DNA of 64,000 bases from Bradyrhizobium cosmicum (GTDB lineage: Bacteria > Pseudomonadota > Alphaproteobacteria > Rhizobiales > Xanthobacteraceae): the NCBI RefSeq assembly GCF_007290395.2, contig NZ_CP041656.2, positions 2,108,001 to 2,172,000 on the forward strand, given 5' to 3'. Of this stretch, positions 33,882 to 42,030 are shown in pieces. Each line of letters begins with the position of its first letter. Within the stretch, counting starts at the first letter, position 1. The notes under the pieces are model-generated. The model was not told where the DNA came from. It did no database searches and worked only from the letters and a program-made list of their open reading frames with translations. The position numbers and the translations under genes were made by a program.

Positions 33882-33913
33882 GGGGCCGTCCTGTGTGGGT
33901 GCAGGGCGGCCCC
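33882..33913 (-). terminator. Rho-independent terminator of the AraC gene
   Basis: Read on the minus strand, GGGGCCGCCCTG and CAGGACGGCCCC pair with one mismatch across an 8-nt loop, followed by TTTTTCTTTCTTTC. That is the right orientation for the AraC gene ending at 33988. On the plus strand the A-rich tract precedes the stem, so termination of dps would be weaker. A second 8-bp hairpin (CGCAAGTG 33954-33961, CACTTGCG 33966-33973) lies between it and the AraC stop. Confidence 0.8.
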
Positions 33914-33987
33914 AAGAGGCTCGCAGGCCCGGGAGGAGCAGGGCTCGAGCCGACGCAAGTGGGGGCACTTGCGCCCAAGCAGGTGAG

Positions 33988-34956
33988 CTACGCGGCTGCG
34001 CCGGCCATCCAGTCGTTGTCCGAAACGGGACGCCGTCGCGGCGCAACGTCCGTGGCCGGCCGTTCGTTCTTGCTGGCGAGGCGCCAGCGCGCCGGGGACT
34101 GGCCGCTGATGCGCTTGAACACGGTGGAAAAATGCGCCTGGGTGCTGAAGCCGACGGCGAGTGCGATTTCGGCCAAGGGCCGCCCGGTCGTCGCGAGCAT
34201 CCGCTTGGCATGCTCGATGCGGTGATTGAGCAGGTATTCGCGCGGACGATAGCCGGTCGCGGCGCGGAATTGTGCCGCAAAGTGCATCCTGGAGAGGCCC
34301 GCGACGTTGGCGAGCTCGGACAGGCTGATGCAGCGGTCGAAATGATCTCCGATGTATTGCTCGACGCGCCGCAGCCGCCATTTCGGCAAGGCATTGACCT
34401 TGGCGCGCGGCGGCTCGAGCCGGGTGAGATGCATCGCAAGAGTCTGGCCGACGCAGCGCGCGAATTCGTGGTCCGTGGCGTCGCCATGCTCGATCAGCGC
34501 TTTCGCGAGCTCGGCGGCGAGCGGATCGCGCAGCAAGACGAGGTCATTCAATGCTTCCGCAGCAGGCGCTGCGAAATGATCCGCGGGAATGTGGACGTGC
34601 AGGAAAGCGCAGGGGCCCTGGAACTGGACGCGGAGGGGCTTCGACGGTGCGCTGACATACAGCGTACCTGCCGGCATCGTGCCGTCGTAGATGATCTGAC
34701 GGTCTCGGGTGAGCTTCGCGCGCGTGGTCTTCATGGCGATGCCGACGAAATAGCGGTTTTCAGGCGTTGTCGCCTCATGCGACGAAGTGTCTCGGGACTC
34801 CTCCCAGTGAGAGATCGTGATGTCCGCCCCCGGGTGGTGGTTGACCTCGCGCCATCGTCTCTCCCGGGGGATCTGGTACGTCTTGTGCGAGACCTCGCGA
34901 TTCCGCCGAGCCGGAAGTTCAATCCAGGCATGCGCCACTTGCAAGTCGTTGAACAT
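33988..34956 (-). CDS. AraC-family transcriptional regulator
   Basis: 322 residues from the ATG at 34956, which follows GAGAGGGGA; an ATG at 35022 is open but has no ribosome site. The N-terminal ~200 residues are an unassigned effector domain (ADITISHWEESRD, GTLYVSAPSKPLRVQFQGPCAFLHVHIP). The C-terminal ~100 residues carry both AraC helix-turn-helices: SLSELANVAGLSRMHFAAQFRAATGYRPREYLLNHRIEHAKRML and PLAEIALAVGFSTQAHFSTVFKRISGQSPARWR. A CTAAC decamer array lies about 100 bp upstream (35058-35082), so the gene is probably part of, and may control, the local regulon. Confidence 0.9.
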   Translation of the reverse strand: MFNDLQVAHAWIELPARRNREVSHKTYQIPRERRWREVNHHPGADITISHWEESRDTSSHEATTPENRYFVGIAMKTTRAKLTRDRQIIYDGTMPAGTLYVSAPSKPLRVQFQGPCAFLHVHIPADHFAAPAAEALNDLVLLRDPLAAELAKALIEHGDATDHEFARCVGQTLAMHLTRLEPPRAKVNALPKWRLRRVEQYIGDHFDRCISLSELANVAGLSRMHFAAQFRAATGYRPREYLLNHRIEHAKRMLATTGRPLAEIALAVGFSTQAHFSTVFKRISGQSPARWRLASKNERPATDVAPRRRPVSDNDWMAGAAA

Positions 34957-35057
34957 CGCTTGTCCCCTCTCTTCGTGGCCGCTGGCGGCGACCGGCGATT
35001 GCTTTTGACCCATGCTGTCCATGGTCAGAGGATAGGCGTGAGCCGGACAAGAAGCCC

Positions 35058-35082
35058 GTTAGTGGTGATTAGGAGGTGTTAG
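35058..35082 (-). promoter_or_regulatory. CTAAC decamer array 1 (upstream of AraC gene)
   Basis: On the plus strand GTTAG (35058), ATTAG (35068) and GTTAG (35078) are spaced exactly 10 bp apart. Read in the direction of the AraC gene they are CTAAC, CTAAT and CTAAC, and the gene-proximal unit is CTAACGGGC. It lies 102 bp from the AraC ATG. TATCCT, -10-like, begins 23 bp after the proximal pentamer. Confidence 0.7.
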
Positions 35083-35251
35083 ATTTTGTGCGAACGCAGA
35101 TGGTGTGACAGCCCGCCGCAGAGCGTTTGATTTTGCGTAGCTTTTCAACTATTTGCGCTGATTGGCGCAGTGTGAGGACGCTGCAATGGATCACATGGCG
35201 ATTGATGCGCCTATGTGAGGGCGGCCGTTCCCCTGCTGGACCGCGCATCGA

Positions 35252-35269
35252 TGGCGACTATAGTCGCCA
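35252..35269. promoter_or_regulatory. Perfect 18-bp palindrome over a -10 element
   Basis: TGGCGACTATAGTCGCCA is identical to its reverse complement and contains TATAGT, a good -10 hexamer. It lies 29 bp before the start of the first winged-helix STAND gene, so it is a likely operator-promoter for that gene. A weaker inverted repeat, TGCGC/GCGCA (35154-35169), is upstream. The remaining intergenic sequence (34957-35297) holds decamer array 1 and nothing else that I recognise. Confidence 0.6.
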
Positions 35270-35297
35270 CGCATTTGAATGAAGTGGTCATCAGGAT

Positions 35298-38183
35298 GTG
35301 TCAGAAGTGACCGAGCTCTCGGGACATAGCTCCCCTGGCAATGGCGCCGGAGCGAGCCCTGATCTCGATATCGTCTCGTTTGGACCGTTTTCCTTGCGGT
35401 CGCGGCTGCTCGAAAAGGACGGTGTTCCGGTCAAGCTCGGCAGCCGCGCGATGGATATCCTGCGCCTGCTCGTCAGCCGCGCCGGCGAAGTGGTGCCGAA
35501 GAACGAGATCCTGAGCTACGCGTGGTCGGGCCTCGCCGTCGAGGAGATCAGCCTGCGCGTCCATGTCGCGGAGCTGCGCAAGGTGCTTGGCGACGGCAGG
35601 GACGGAGCCCGCTACATCACCAACGTTCCGAGCCGGGGCTATTGCTTCGTCGCGCCCGTGCAACGTGGCGAGCGCAACGCGGCTCCGGCACCCGCGTCGC
35701 GTGCACCTGAAAGAACGGTCCCTGCTGCAGCCTTGCCGCACAGGCTGGACCGGATGATCGGTCGCGACGACGTGCTGCCGGAGTTGTCGGCCCGTCTGCT
35801 CGCCGACCGCTTCGTCACGCTGCGCGGGCCGGGCGGAATCGGCAAGACCACCGTTGCGACCGCGCTCGCCCACGAGATGTGGCAGGCTTTCGAGGGCAAC
35901 ATTCATTTCCTTGAATTCGGTCCGCTGAAGGACGCTGCGCTGGTCTCGAGCACGGTTGCCGCCGCTCTCGGCCTCGTCGTGCATCACGACGATCCCTCAG
36001 GCAGCATCATCAATTTCCTGCGCGGGCGGCGGCTGCTTCTGATCTTCGACAGTTGCGAGCACGTCATCGACGAGGTCGCGCGTCTGGCGGAGAACATCTA
36101 TCGCGAGGCGCCCGCTATCGCGATCCTCGCCACCAGCCGCGAGTCGCTGCTGGTGGAGGGCGAGCAGATTTTTGAGCTGGTTCCGCTGCCGGGCCCGCCA
36201 CAAGGCGCACGCCTCAGCGCCGATGAGGTGCTGGACTATCCGGCCGTACGCCTGTTCGTCGATCGCGCCGCCGCCGCGGGTCATCGCGGCGATATCACGG
36301 ATGAGGATGCCGAGGTTCTCGCCGAAATCTGCGGCAAGCTCGACGGCATTGCGCTCGCGATCGAACTCGCCGCCGTCCGCGTCGGCGTCTACGGATTGCG
36401 CGAGATGGCCGCGCTGCTCGACTCCAGGCTCAAGCTCGAATGGCGCGGACGGCGGACGGCACCGCCGCGGCAGCAGACGTTGGGCGCCACGCTCGACTGG
36501 AGCTTCGGCCTGATCGGCGAGAGCGAACGCACGGTGTTTCAGCGGCTTGCCGTCTTCGCGGGCCCCTTCACGCTCAAGGGCGCGATCGCGGTTGCGACAG
36601 ACGATGGCGCACCGGCTGACCGTGTCGTCGATGCTCTGGAGCAACTGGTGGCCAAATCGCTGGTGTCAGCGCAGCCTGATGGCGCCTCGCGGCGCTATCG
36701 CCTGCTGGACGCCACGCGCGCCTACGCCATGCAGAAGTTGGCCGACGGTGGCGAGGCGGACGCGATCGCACGTCGTCACGCAGCCTATATTCAACGCACA
36801 CTCGAAGCTGGCATGGCCGGGCAGGGCGGTGACCCGGCCGCCCGCCTGCCGGAGCGCGCGAGCCTGCTCGCCGATGCCCGCGCGGCGCTGGAATGGAGTT
36901 ATGCCGGCGAGGACGGCACCACCTTGCGTGTTCCGCTTGCCGGCAGTGCCGTAAGGCTGTTCGTCGAGCTCAACCTGCTCAACGAGGCGCGGATCTGGTC
37001 CGGCCGTGCGCTTGCCGTGCTCGATGACGCCAATCAGGGTGGTCGATGGGAGCTTGAGCTGCAATCGACGCTCGGTCACACCTTCATGTTCACGGAGCGC
37101 AACAGCGAGCAGGCCGAGGCGGCGCTCCGTCGCGGGCTGGAGATCGCAGAAGCACTTTCCGATCACGCCAATGCGTTCAGGCTGCTGTCGCGGCTGAACA
37201 TGTTCTATCGCCGCACCGGCGACTACCGGCATCTGGTGCCGACCGCGCTTCAAGCCGAGCGCATCGCGCGCCAGATCGGCGATACCGCGGGCATTGCCGG
37301 CAGCAAGGCATTGCTCGGCGTATCCTATCATCTCGCCGGAGACCAGGCCGAGGCGCAGGCCCATCTTGACGAAGGCGTGCGTGACGATGCCGCGCTGCGT
37401 GGGACGCAACCCGGGCATTTCGCCTATGCGCGCACGCCGCAGATTCCACTCGCGCGCGTATTATGGCTGCGCGGACTTCCCGACCGGGCGCTCGACTGCG
37501 TCCGCCCGCTGGTCGGCGCCGCCGCGCCGCGCGACGTCGTGATGCATTGCATCGCTTTATGCTGGTCGTCCTCGGTGTTCGGCTGGACCGGCGACTGGGC
37601 CGCCGTCGAGACCATGACGGGGCGCCTCGCGACGCATGCAAACGTGCATGGGCTTGCGCCTTACGAGGCCGTCGCGACCGGCTTTCGCGCGCAGATCATG
37701 ATTGCCCGCGGCGAGGTGGCCGGCGGCATCGACTTGCTGCGGAGCGCGCTGCCGCGCCTGCACGCGGATCGCTACGAGCTCTACGCTTCAGCGTTCGCTG
37801 CGGACCTTTCGCTGGGACTGACCGCGCTGGGACGCGTGGCGGAAGGCCTCGATGTCCTGCACGAGACCATCGCGCGCGTCGAGCAGGGTGGCGGCGGTTT
37901 TGACATGCCGGAGCTGCTCCGCAGGCGCGGCGACATCGAGACGCTCACCGGCGATTTCGATGCCGCCGAATCGAGTTTTGCTTCGTCACTCGCGCTGGCG
38001 GAGAAGCAGGGCGCATTGTCCTGGCGACTGCGGACCGAGATGTCGCTTGCAGCGCTTCGACGTCAGCGCGGCGCCAGCAACCCGCTCAGGGATCTCGCCG
38101 CGACCTATGCGCGCTTCACGGAAGGATTCGAGACAGCCGACCTGAAGGCGGCGCGGCTCATGCTCGAGGAGCCGTCTGTATGA
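35298..38183 (+). CDS. Winged-helix STAND ATPase regulator 1 (OmpR-type wHTH, NB-ARC-like, TPR)
   Basis: 961 residues. Residues 25-118 are an OmpR/PhoB-type winged helix (ISLRVHVAELRKVLGD, ARYITNVPSRGYCFV). An NB-ARC-like ATPase follows: Walker A GPGGIGKTT (177-185), Walker B LLLIFD (D251), ILATSRESLL near 276, and KLDGIALAIELAA near 347. The rest is helical with TPR-like repeats. There is no receiver domain or membrane segment. By analogy with AfsR and MalT, ATP-driven assembly should control DNA binding. The start is a GTG at 35298, or the GTG at 35307, which is better spaced from AGGA. It is one of three paralogues in the window. Confidence 0.88.
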   Translation: MSEVTELSGHSSPGNGAGASPDLDIVSFGPFSLRSRLLEKDGVPVKLGSRAMDILRLLVSRAGEVVPKNEILSYAWSGLAVEEISLRVHVAELRKVLGDGRDGARYITNVPSRGYCFVAPVQRGERNAAPAPASRAPERTVPAAALPHRLDRMIGRDDVLPELSARLLADRFVTLRGPGGIGKTTVATALAHEMWQAFEGNIHFLEFGPLKDAALVSSTVAAALGLVVHHDDPSGSIINFLRGRRLLLIFDSCEHVIDEVARLAENIYREAPAIAILATSRESLLVEGEQIFELVPLPGPPQGARLSADEVLDYPAVRLFVDRAAAAGHRGDITDEDAEVLAEICGKLDGIALAIELAAVRVGVYGLREMAALLDSRLKLEWRGRRTAPPRQQTLGATLDWSFGLIGESERTVFQRLAVFAGPFTLKGAIAVATDDGAPADRVVDALEQLVAKSLVSAQPDGASRRYRLLDATRAYAMQKLADGGEADAIARRHAAYIQRTLEAGMAGQGGDPAARLPERASLLADARAALEWSYAGEDGTTLRVPLAGSAVRLFVELNLLNEARIWSGRALAVLDDANQGGRWELELQSTLGHTFMFTERNSEQAEAALRRGLEIAEALSDHANAFRLLSRLNMFYRRTGDYRHLVPTALQAERIARQIGDTAGIAGSKALLGVSYHLAGDQAEAQAHLDEGVRDDAALRGTQPGHFAYARTPQIPLARVLWLRGLPDRALDCVRPLVGAAAPRDVVMHCIALCWSSSVFGWTGDWAAVETMTGRLATHANVHGLAPYEAVATGFRAQIMIARGEVAGGIDLLRSALPRLHADRYELYASAFAADLSLGLTALGRVAEGLDVLHETIARVEQGGGGFDMPELLRRRGDIETLTGDFDAAESSFASSLALAEKQGALSWRLRTEMSLAALRRQRGASNPLRDLAATYARFTEGFETADLKAARLMLEEPSV

Positions 38184-38192
38184 GCCGGCTCA
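38181..38192. terminator. 12-bp palindrome carrying both stop codons of convergent genes
   Basis: TGAGCCGGCTCA is a perfect palindrome. Its first TGA ends the plus-strand STAND gene, and the complementary TGA ends the minus-strand gene at 38190. The RNA hairpin would be short and has no T-tract, so a terminator role is uncertain. Confidence 0.35.
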
Positions 38193-38909
38193 GTCAAATC
38201 GAAAATCTGAAAGATCGATCGACACCATCAGCTCATCGCGCAGCGGCATCAGGTCGTCTCCGCGTAAATAGACACGCCGGCGCGTCGGCAGCCTGAAGCC
38301 GTCAACACTGACGGGCTCGGACACATATTGCGCCACCGGAAAATTGCCAGCGATCTCGACCCTGTAGTCGTGCCGGCGGATCAGCATGTCGGGGCCAAAA
38401 TATAAGTCCTGCTCGCGGCCATGGCTTGCGATCATGGCCGGGAACGTCGCGCGCAATCCGCGCCAGACTTCGGTGCCCTCGCGCCACGGTTCGATCTCGC
38501 GGACCTCGAACCCGTCCAAGGCGAGCAGGAAAGGCGTCGTCACGTAGGTCCACAGTGCGTAGGCGTTGAAATAGGCGCGATGCAGCAGGTCCCAATGTGT
38601 CCGCATGTCGTGGCGCGCAAACGCGGCGCGTGGATTGTTGCGCATTGCGACGATCCGTCCGTCCGCGGCGACGATGGCGATCCGCTCGGGGCTGAACTCG
38701 GCGCGCTGGCCCGGCTTGACGAACGGCTCGATCGATGCCCGCTCGCGCTGTAGCTCGATCCGCATCGTCCGCGGCGCCTGGTCCTGGTCGACGCCCTTCA
38801 GCGCCCAGAGATCGCCTCCCGTCACGATCGTGGCGGTGAGCCGCTGATGAGCATTCCATCGACCGAGGCCGCCATGGGCCTCGATCGCATTCGCCAGCAG
38901 CGGAATCAT
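38190..38909 (-). CDS. Protein of unknown function, family shared with 42031-42738 (copy A)
   Basis: 239 residues, no signal peptide. I do not recognise a named family. It begins LLANAIEAHGGLGRWNAHQRLTATI and continues with beta-rich sequence, including FSPERIAIVAADGRIVAMRNNPRAAF, FNAYALWTYVTTPFLLA, WREGTEVWRGLRATFP, DLYFGPDMLIRRHDY and RLPTRRRVYLRGDD. That pattern recalls LolA/outer-membrane lipoprotein-sorting-like beta folds. It is clearly homologous to the protein at 42031-42738: both have the GG+ARWN/GRWN start, TTPFLLA/TNPFLLA, PWRE and the FPxxI block. GAGAGGGAA precedes the ATG. It is convergent with STAND gene 1 and has decamer array 2 upstream. Confidence 0.8.
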   Translation of the reverse strand: MIPLLANAIEAHGGLGRWNAHQRLTATIVTGGDLWALKGVDQDQAPRTMRIELQRERASIEPFVKPGQRAEFSPERIAIVAADGRIVAMRNNPRAAFARHDMRTHWDLLHRAYFNAYALWTYVTTPFLLALDGFEVREIEPWREGTEVWRGLRATFPAMIASHGREQDLYFGPDMLIRRHDYRVEIAGNFPVAQYVSEPVSVDGFRLPTRRRVYLRGDDLMPLRDELMVSIDLSDFRFD

Positions 38910-38977
38910 CCGGCCATTCCCTCTCGCATCGGTGGTGTTGCCCCAATGGAGATACCGCCGCGCGCAAACGATCGCCC

Positions 38978-39002
38978 GTTAAGCGTTGTTAAAGGCCGTT
39001 GG
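38978..39002 (-). promoter_or_regulatory. CTAAC decamer array 2
   Basis: On the plus strand GTTAA (38978), GTTAA (38988) and GTTGG (38998) are spaced exactly 10 bp apart. Read toward the minus-strand gene they are CCAAC, TTAAC and TTAACGGGC. The array is 69 bp upstream of the ATG at 38909. TATCTC begins 23 bp after the proximal pentamer, the same offset as the TATCCT of array 1. Confidence 0.7.
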
Positions 39003-39013
39003 CTGGCCCGCCG

Positions 39014-40057
39014 CTAAGCCTCTGCCATGACGTCGAGCACCGCGTCGGCAAAGGCCTTCGGCGCCTCCTGCGGCAGATTGTGTCCGATGCCGCCCTTGAT
39101 GGTCCGGTGCGAACAGCGTCCGGTGAACTTCTTGGCGTAGGCGGACGGCTCGGGGTGCGGCGCCCCGTTGGCGTCACCCTCCATGGTGATGGTGGGCACC
39201 GTGATGACGGGCGCCTGCGCCAGCCGCGCCTCGTCGTCGGCATATCTTGCTTCGCCTTCGGCAAGACCGAGCCGCCAGCGATAATTATGGATTACGATCG
39301 CGACATGGTCCGGATTGTCGAACGCCCTGGCGCTGCGATCGAAAGTGGCGTCGTCGAAGTGCCATTGCGGCGAGGCGAGCTGCCAGATCAACTTCGAGAA
39401 ATCATGGCGGTACTTGTCGTAGCCTTCTTGGCCGCGCTCGGTCGCGAAGTAAAACTGGTACCACCATTGCAGCTCGGCCTTCGGCGGCAGCGGCATCTTG
39501 CCGGCCTGCTGGCTACCGATCAGATAGCCGCTTACAGAGACCATCGCCTTGACCCGCTCTGGCCGCAGCGCTGCAATGACGTTGGCGGTCCTTGCGCCCC
39601 AGTCGAAGCCGGCGATCGTGGCCTTGTCGATCCTGAGTGCGTCCATCAGCGCAACGATGTCCGCGGCGATCGCCGCCGGCTGCCCGTTCCGCATCGTTGC
39701 GTCGGACAGGAGGCGCGTGCTGCCGTAGCCGCGCAGATAGGGAATGATCACGCGATGGCCGGCCGCAGCGAGCAGCGGCGCGACATCGACGAAGGCGTAG
39801 ATGTCGTACGGCCAGCCGTGCAGCAGGATTACGGGTGGGCCGTCGGCGGGACCTGCCTCGGCATAACCGACGTTGAGCAGGCCGGCGTCGATCTGCTTCA
39901 GGGACGCGAACGAAGTGTTGGCTCCCGGCTTGATGATCGCGGCGGTTTTCGCCGGCTTGGCATCAGCCGCCGTGCTCAGCGGAAGCTGGGTCGCTGCAAG
40001 AGTTATTGCCGCGCCAGAGAAGAAGCGGCGGCGTTCACGATTGACGGTGTCGGACAT
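39014..40057 (-). CDS. Exported alpha/beta hydrolase (epoxide hydrolase-like)
   Basis: 347 residues from the ATG at 40057 (AGGAGA upstream). The N-terminus RERRRFFSGAAITLAATQ is a twin-arginine-type signal. The hydrolase fold shows the oxyanion HGWPYD, the nucleophile in AGFDWGART (aspartate, as in epoxide hydrolases and dehalogenases) and the catalytic His in GGIGHNLPQEAP. It is the last gene of a three-gene minus-strand unit headed by the DJ-1/PfpI gene. A detoxification role fits the context; the substrate is unknown. Confidence 0.88.
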   Translation of the reverse strand: MSDTVNRERRRFFSGAAITLAATQLPLSTAADAKPAKTAAIIKPGANTSFASLKQIDAGLLNVGYAEAGPADGPPVILLHGWPYDIYAFVDVAPLLAAAGHRVIIPYLRGYGSTRLLSDATMRNGQPAAIAADIVALMDALRIDKATIAGFDWGARTANVIAALRPERVKAMVSVSGYLIGSQQAGKMPLPPKAELQWWYQFYFATERGQEGYDKYRHDFSKLIWQLASPQWHFDDATFDRSARAFDNPDHVAIVIHNYRWRLGLAEGEARYADDEARLAQAPVITVPTITMEGDANGAPHPEPSAYAKKFTGRCSHRTIKGGIGHNLPQEAPKAFADAVLDVMAEA

Positions 40058-40096
40058 GTCAGTCTCCTGTGGTCGTAGCATTGCGCAGATCGTTGT

Positions 40097-41053
40097 TCAG
40101 TCGTTGTGCCCGTCCAGCCGCCCAAGGAAGTCGCGGACGCGCGCGGCGATTTCATCGGTCGCTTCGTCGAGCGCGAAGTGACCGGCTTCGAGAATGTGAA
40201 CCTCGGCTTCCGGGACATCGTCGCGGTAGGCTGAAGCGCCCGCCACAGTGAAGGACGGGTCGTACTTGCCCCAGACCACCAGCGTCGGCGGCCGTGTCTT
40301 GCGGAGCCAGTCCTGCCACTTCGGATAGGAGGCGACGTTGGTCCGGTAATCCAGGAACAGTGTGGTCTGAATTTCGGGCTGGCCGGGACGCGTCAGGAAT
40401 GAATATTCGTCGTTCCAGGTGTCGGGGTCGTAGCGCTCCGGGCGCGGGCTTGAGCCGAGATGCCGCTGGCGCGTTGCCTCCAGGGAAGTGAAGTTGGCCT
40501 TGAGTGCTTCGAGTTCGTTTGCCGGATCCGCCCAGTATTTCCTGCGGGCGGCCCAGAGCGGGCTCAGGCCCTGCTCATGCGAGACGGCATTCTGGATCAC
40601 GATGGCGCGTACGCGCTCGGGATGCGCCAGCGCCATGCGGAAGCCGACCGGCCCGCCATAGTCCTGCATGAACAGGATGTAGTTGGTGAGGCCGAGCCTG
40701 TTGGTGAGTTCGCCCATCACGCCGGCGATGCTGTCGAACGTGTAGGTAAAGTCGGACGGTGGCGGCGCGCTGCTGTTGCCAAAGCCGGGATAATCAGGCG
40801 CGATCAAGTGATATTTGTCGGCAAGCAGCGGCAGCAATGGCTCCCACATCCGCGACGAGGAGGGAAAGCCGTGCAGCAGCAGCACGGTCGGCGCGTCGGC
40901 AGGTCCAGCCTCGCGATAGAAGATCTCAAGGCCCTTGATATCGATGGTGTGATAGCTGATCGAGCGCCGGCTCGATCGCAGATCTTCTGCCGAAGCCTGC
41001 ACGGTGGTGCAGGTCAATGCGGCGGAGAGGGCGAGGGTGGCTGGAATGTTCAT
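40097..41053 (-). CDS. Exported alpha/beta hydrolase (haloalkane dehalogenase/epoxide hydrolase-like)
   Basis: 318 residues from the ATG at 41053 (GGGAG upstream), with a Sec signal (NIPATLALSAALTCTTVQASAEDL). The catalytic set is HGFPSSSRMWEPL (oxyanion), FMQDYGGPVGFRMA (nucleophilic Asp), VVWGKYDPSF (acid) and EAGHFALDE (His). The cap region carries WNDEYSFLTRPGQPEIQTTLFLDYRTNV, typical of this dehalogenase/epoxide-hydrolase group. It lies between the DJ-1/PfpI gene and a second alpha/beta hydrolase gene, 39 nt from the latter. Confidence 0.88.
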   Translation of the reverse strand: MNIPATLALSAALTCTTVQASAEDLRSSRRSISYHTIDIKGLEIFYREAGPADAPTVLLLHGFPSSSRMWEPLLPLLADKYHLIAPDYPGFGNSSAPPPSDFTYTFDSIAGVMGELTNRLGLTNYILFMQDYGGPVGFRMALAHPERVRAIVIQNAVSHEQGLSPLWAARRKYWADPANELEALKANFTSLEATRQRHLGSSPRPERYDPDTWNDEYSFLTRPGQPEIQTTLFLDYRTNVASYPKWQDWLRKTRPPTLVVWGKYDPSFTVAGASAYRDDVPEAEVHILEAGHFALDEATDEIAARVRDFLGRLDGHND

Positions 41054-41133
41054 GTCATCGCTCCCTTGTGGGCGTGTCGCGTCGAGAGGCGCCGCCGCGC
41101 TGGGCGCCTCTCGAAATCTGGCCGCATCCGAAA

Positions 41134-41835
41134 CTACGAAGCGCGCGCCAGCGGCTGGCCCTTGAGGGCAGCGAGCAGAGCCTCGGCGGCCGGCCCTGAC
41201 GAGTGAGGGTTCTGGCCTGTGATCAACAGGCCGTCTTTGACGACGTGCACGCCCCAGTTCGCTGTTTTCGAGAACACGGCGCCGAGCTTCAGCATCTCGT
41301 TCTCGACAAGGAAGGGCACGACCTTGGTCAGGCCCACGTCCTCTTCCTCGCCGTTGGTGAAGCCGGTCACTTCCTTGCCCTCGACCACAGGCTTGCCGTC
41401 CGGCGTCTTGACGTGGCGCAGCGCGCCGGTCGAGTGACACACCACCGCGATCGTCTTGCCGGCGGCGAGGAACGATTCGATCAGCTTGACTGAGTCCTTG
41501 TCCTCGGCGAGGTCCCACATCGGGCCATGGCCGCCAGGATAGAACACGGTGTCGAAGTCTTCCTGCTTGACGCCGTCGAGGCGAACCGTCTTGTCGAGCT
41601 GGGCTTCCGCGGCGGCGTCCGCCTCGAAGCGCAGCGTCAGGTCGGTGCGGAATTCGGGCTCGTTGCTCTTGGGATCGAGCGGCGGACGGCCGCCCTTCGG
41701 CGAAGCCAGCGTGATCGCCGCGCCCGAATCCTTGAAGACGTAGTAGGGGGCGGCAAGCTCTTCGAGCCAGAACCCGGTCTTGCGTCCAGTGTTGCCAAGC
41801 TGGTCGTGCGAGGTGATAACCATCAATACTTTCAT
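41134..41835 (-). CDS. DJ-1/PfpI-family protein (Hsp31/glyoxalase III-like)
   Basis: 233 residues from the ATG at 41835, which has a consensus AGGAGG. The family elements are KTGFWLEELAAPYYVFKDSGAAITLASPKGG, the Glu region FYPGGHGPMWDLAED, and the nucleophile-elbow cysteine in IAVVCHSTGAL. The KTGFWLEE and GHGPMWDL motifs place it with the Hsp31-like/HchA group, which converts methylglyoxal to lactate and acts in carbonyl and acid stress. It heads an operon with two exported alpha/beta hydrolases, and decamer array 3 lies upstream. Confidence 0.9.
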   Translation of the reverse strand: MKVLMVITSHDQLGNTGRKTGFWLEELAAPYYVFKDSGAAITLASPKGGRPPLDPKSNEPEFRTDLTLRFEADAAAEAQLDKTVRLDGVKQEDFDTVFYPGGHGPMWDLAEDKDSVKLIESFLAAGKTIAVVCHSTGALRHVKTPDGKPVVEGKEVTGFTNGEEEDVGLTKVVPFLVENEMLKLGAVFSKTANWGVHVVKDGLLITGQNPHSSGPAAEALLAALKGQPLARAS

Positions 41836-41960
41836 GACTGTTCCTCCTTTGAGTACGTTCGCTGCGATAGCGCACTCCGGTGTCATGGAGGTGCGCCGGC
41901 CTTGGCGAGCATCGAACGTGGTTCGTTGCCCGCGAGCCCAATCTGCGCTCGAGGCCGGCT

Positions 41961-41983
41961 GTTAGCTCGTTATGTATTGTTAG
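41961..41983 (-). promoter_or_regulatory. CTAAC decamer array 3 (upstream of DJ-1/PfpI operon)
   Basis: On the plus strand GTTAT (41969) and GTTAG (41979) are 10 bp apart, with an extra GTTAG at 41961. Read toward the gene they are CTAAC and ATAACGAGC. The proximal unit ATAACGAGC is the same as in arrays 6 and 7. The decamer pair lies about 134 bp from the ATG at 41835. A further CCAAC sits 7 bp distal to the outer pentamer, as also seen in array 4. Confidence 0.65.
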
Positions 41984-42030
41984 GCGTTGGGAGGGAGCGT
42001 TATCCGGCGTCCGCGCCTGCCGCGTCGTCG

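Noticed and set aside
33914..33987. tRNA-like pattern on the minus strand (GTAGCTCA, an anticodon-like hairpin and GGCTCGAGCC)
   Set aside because: The supposed acceptor strands do not pair and the arm lengths are wrong. It is better explained as hairpins between the AraC stop and its terminator.
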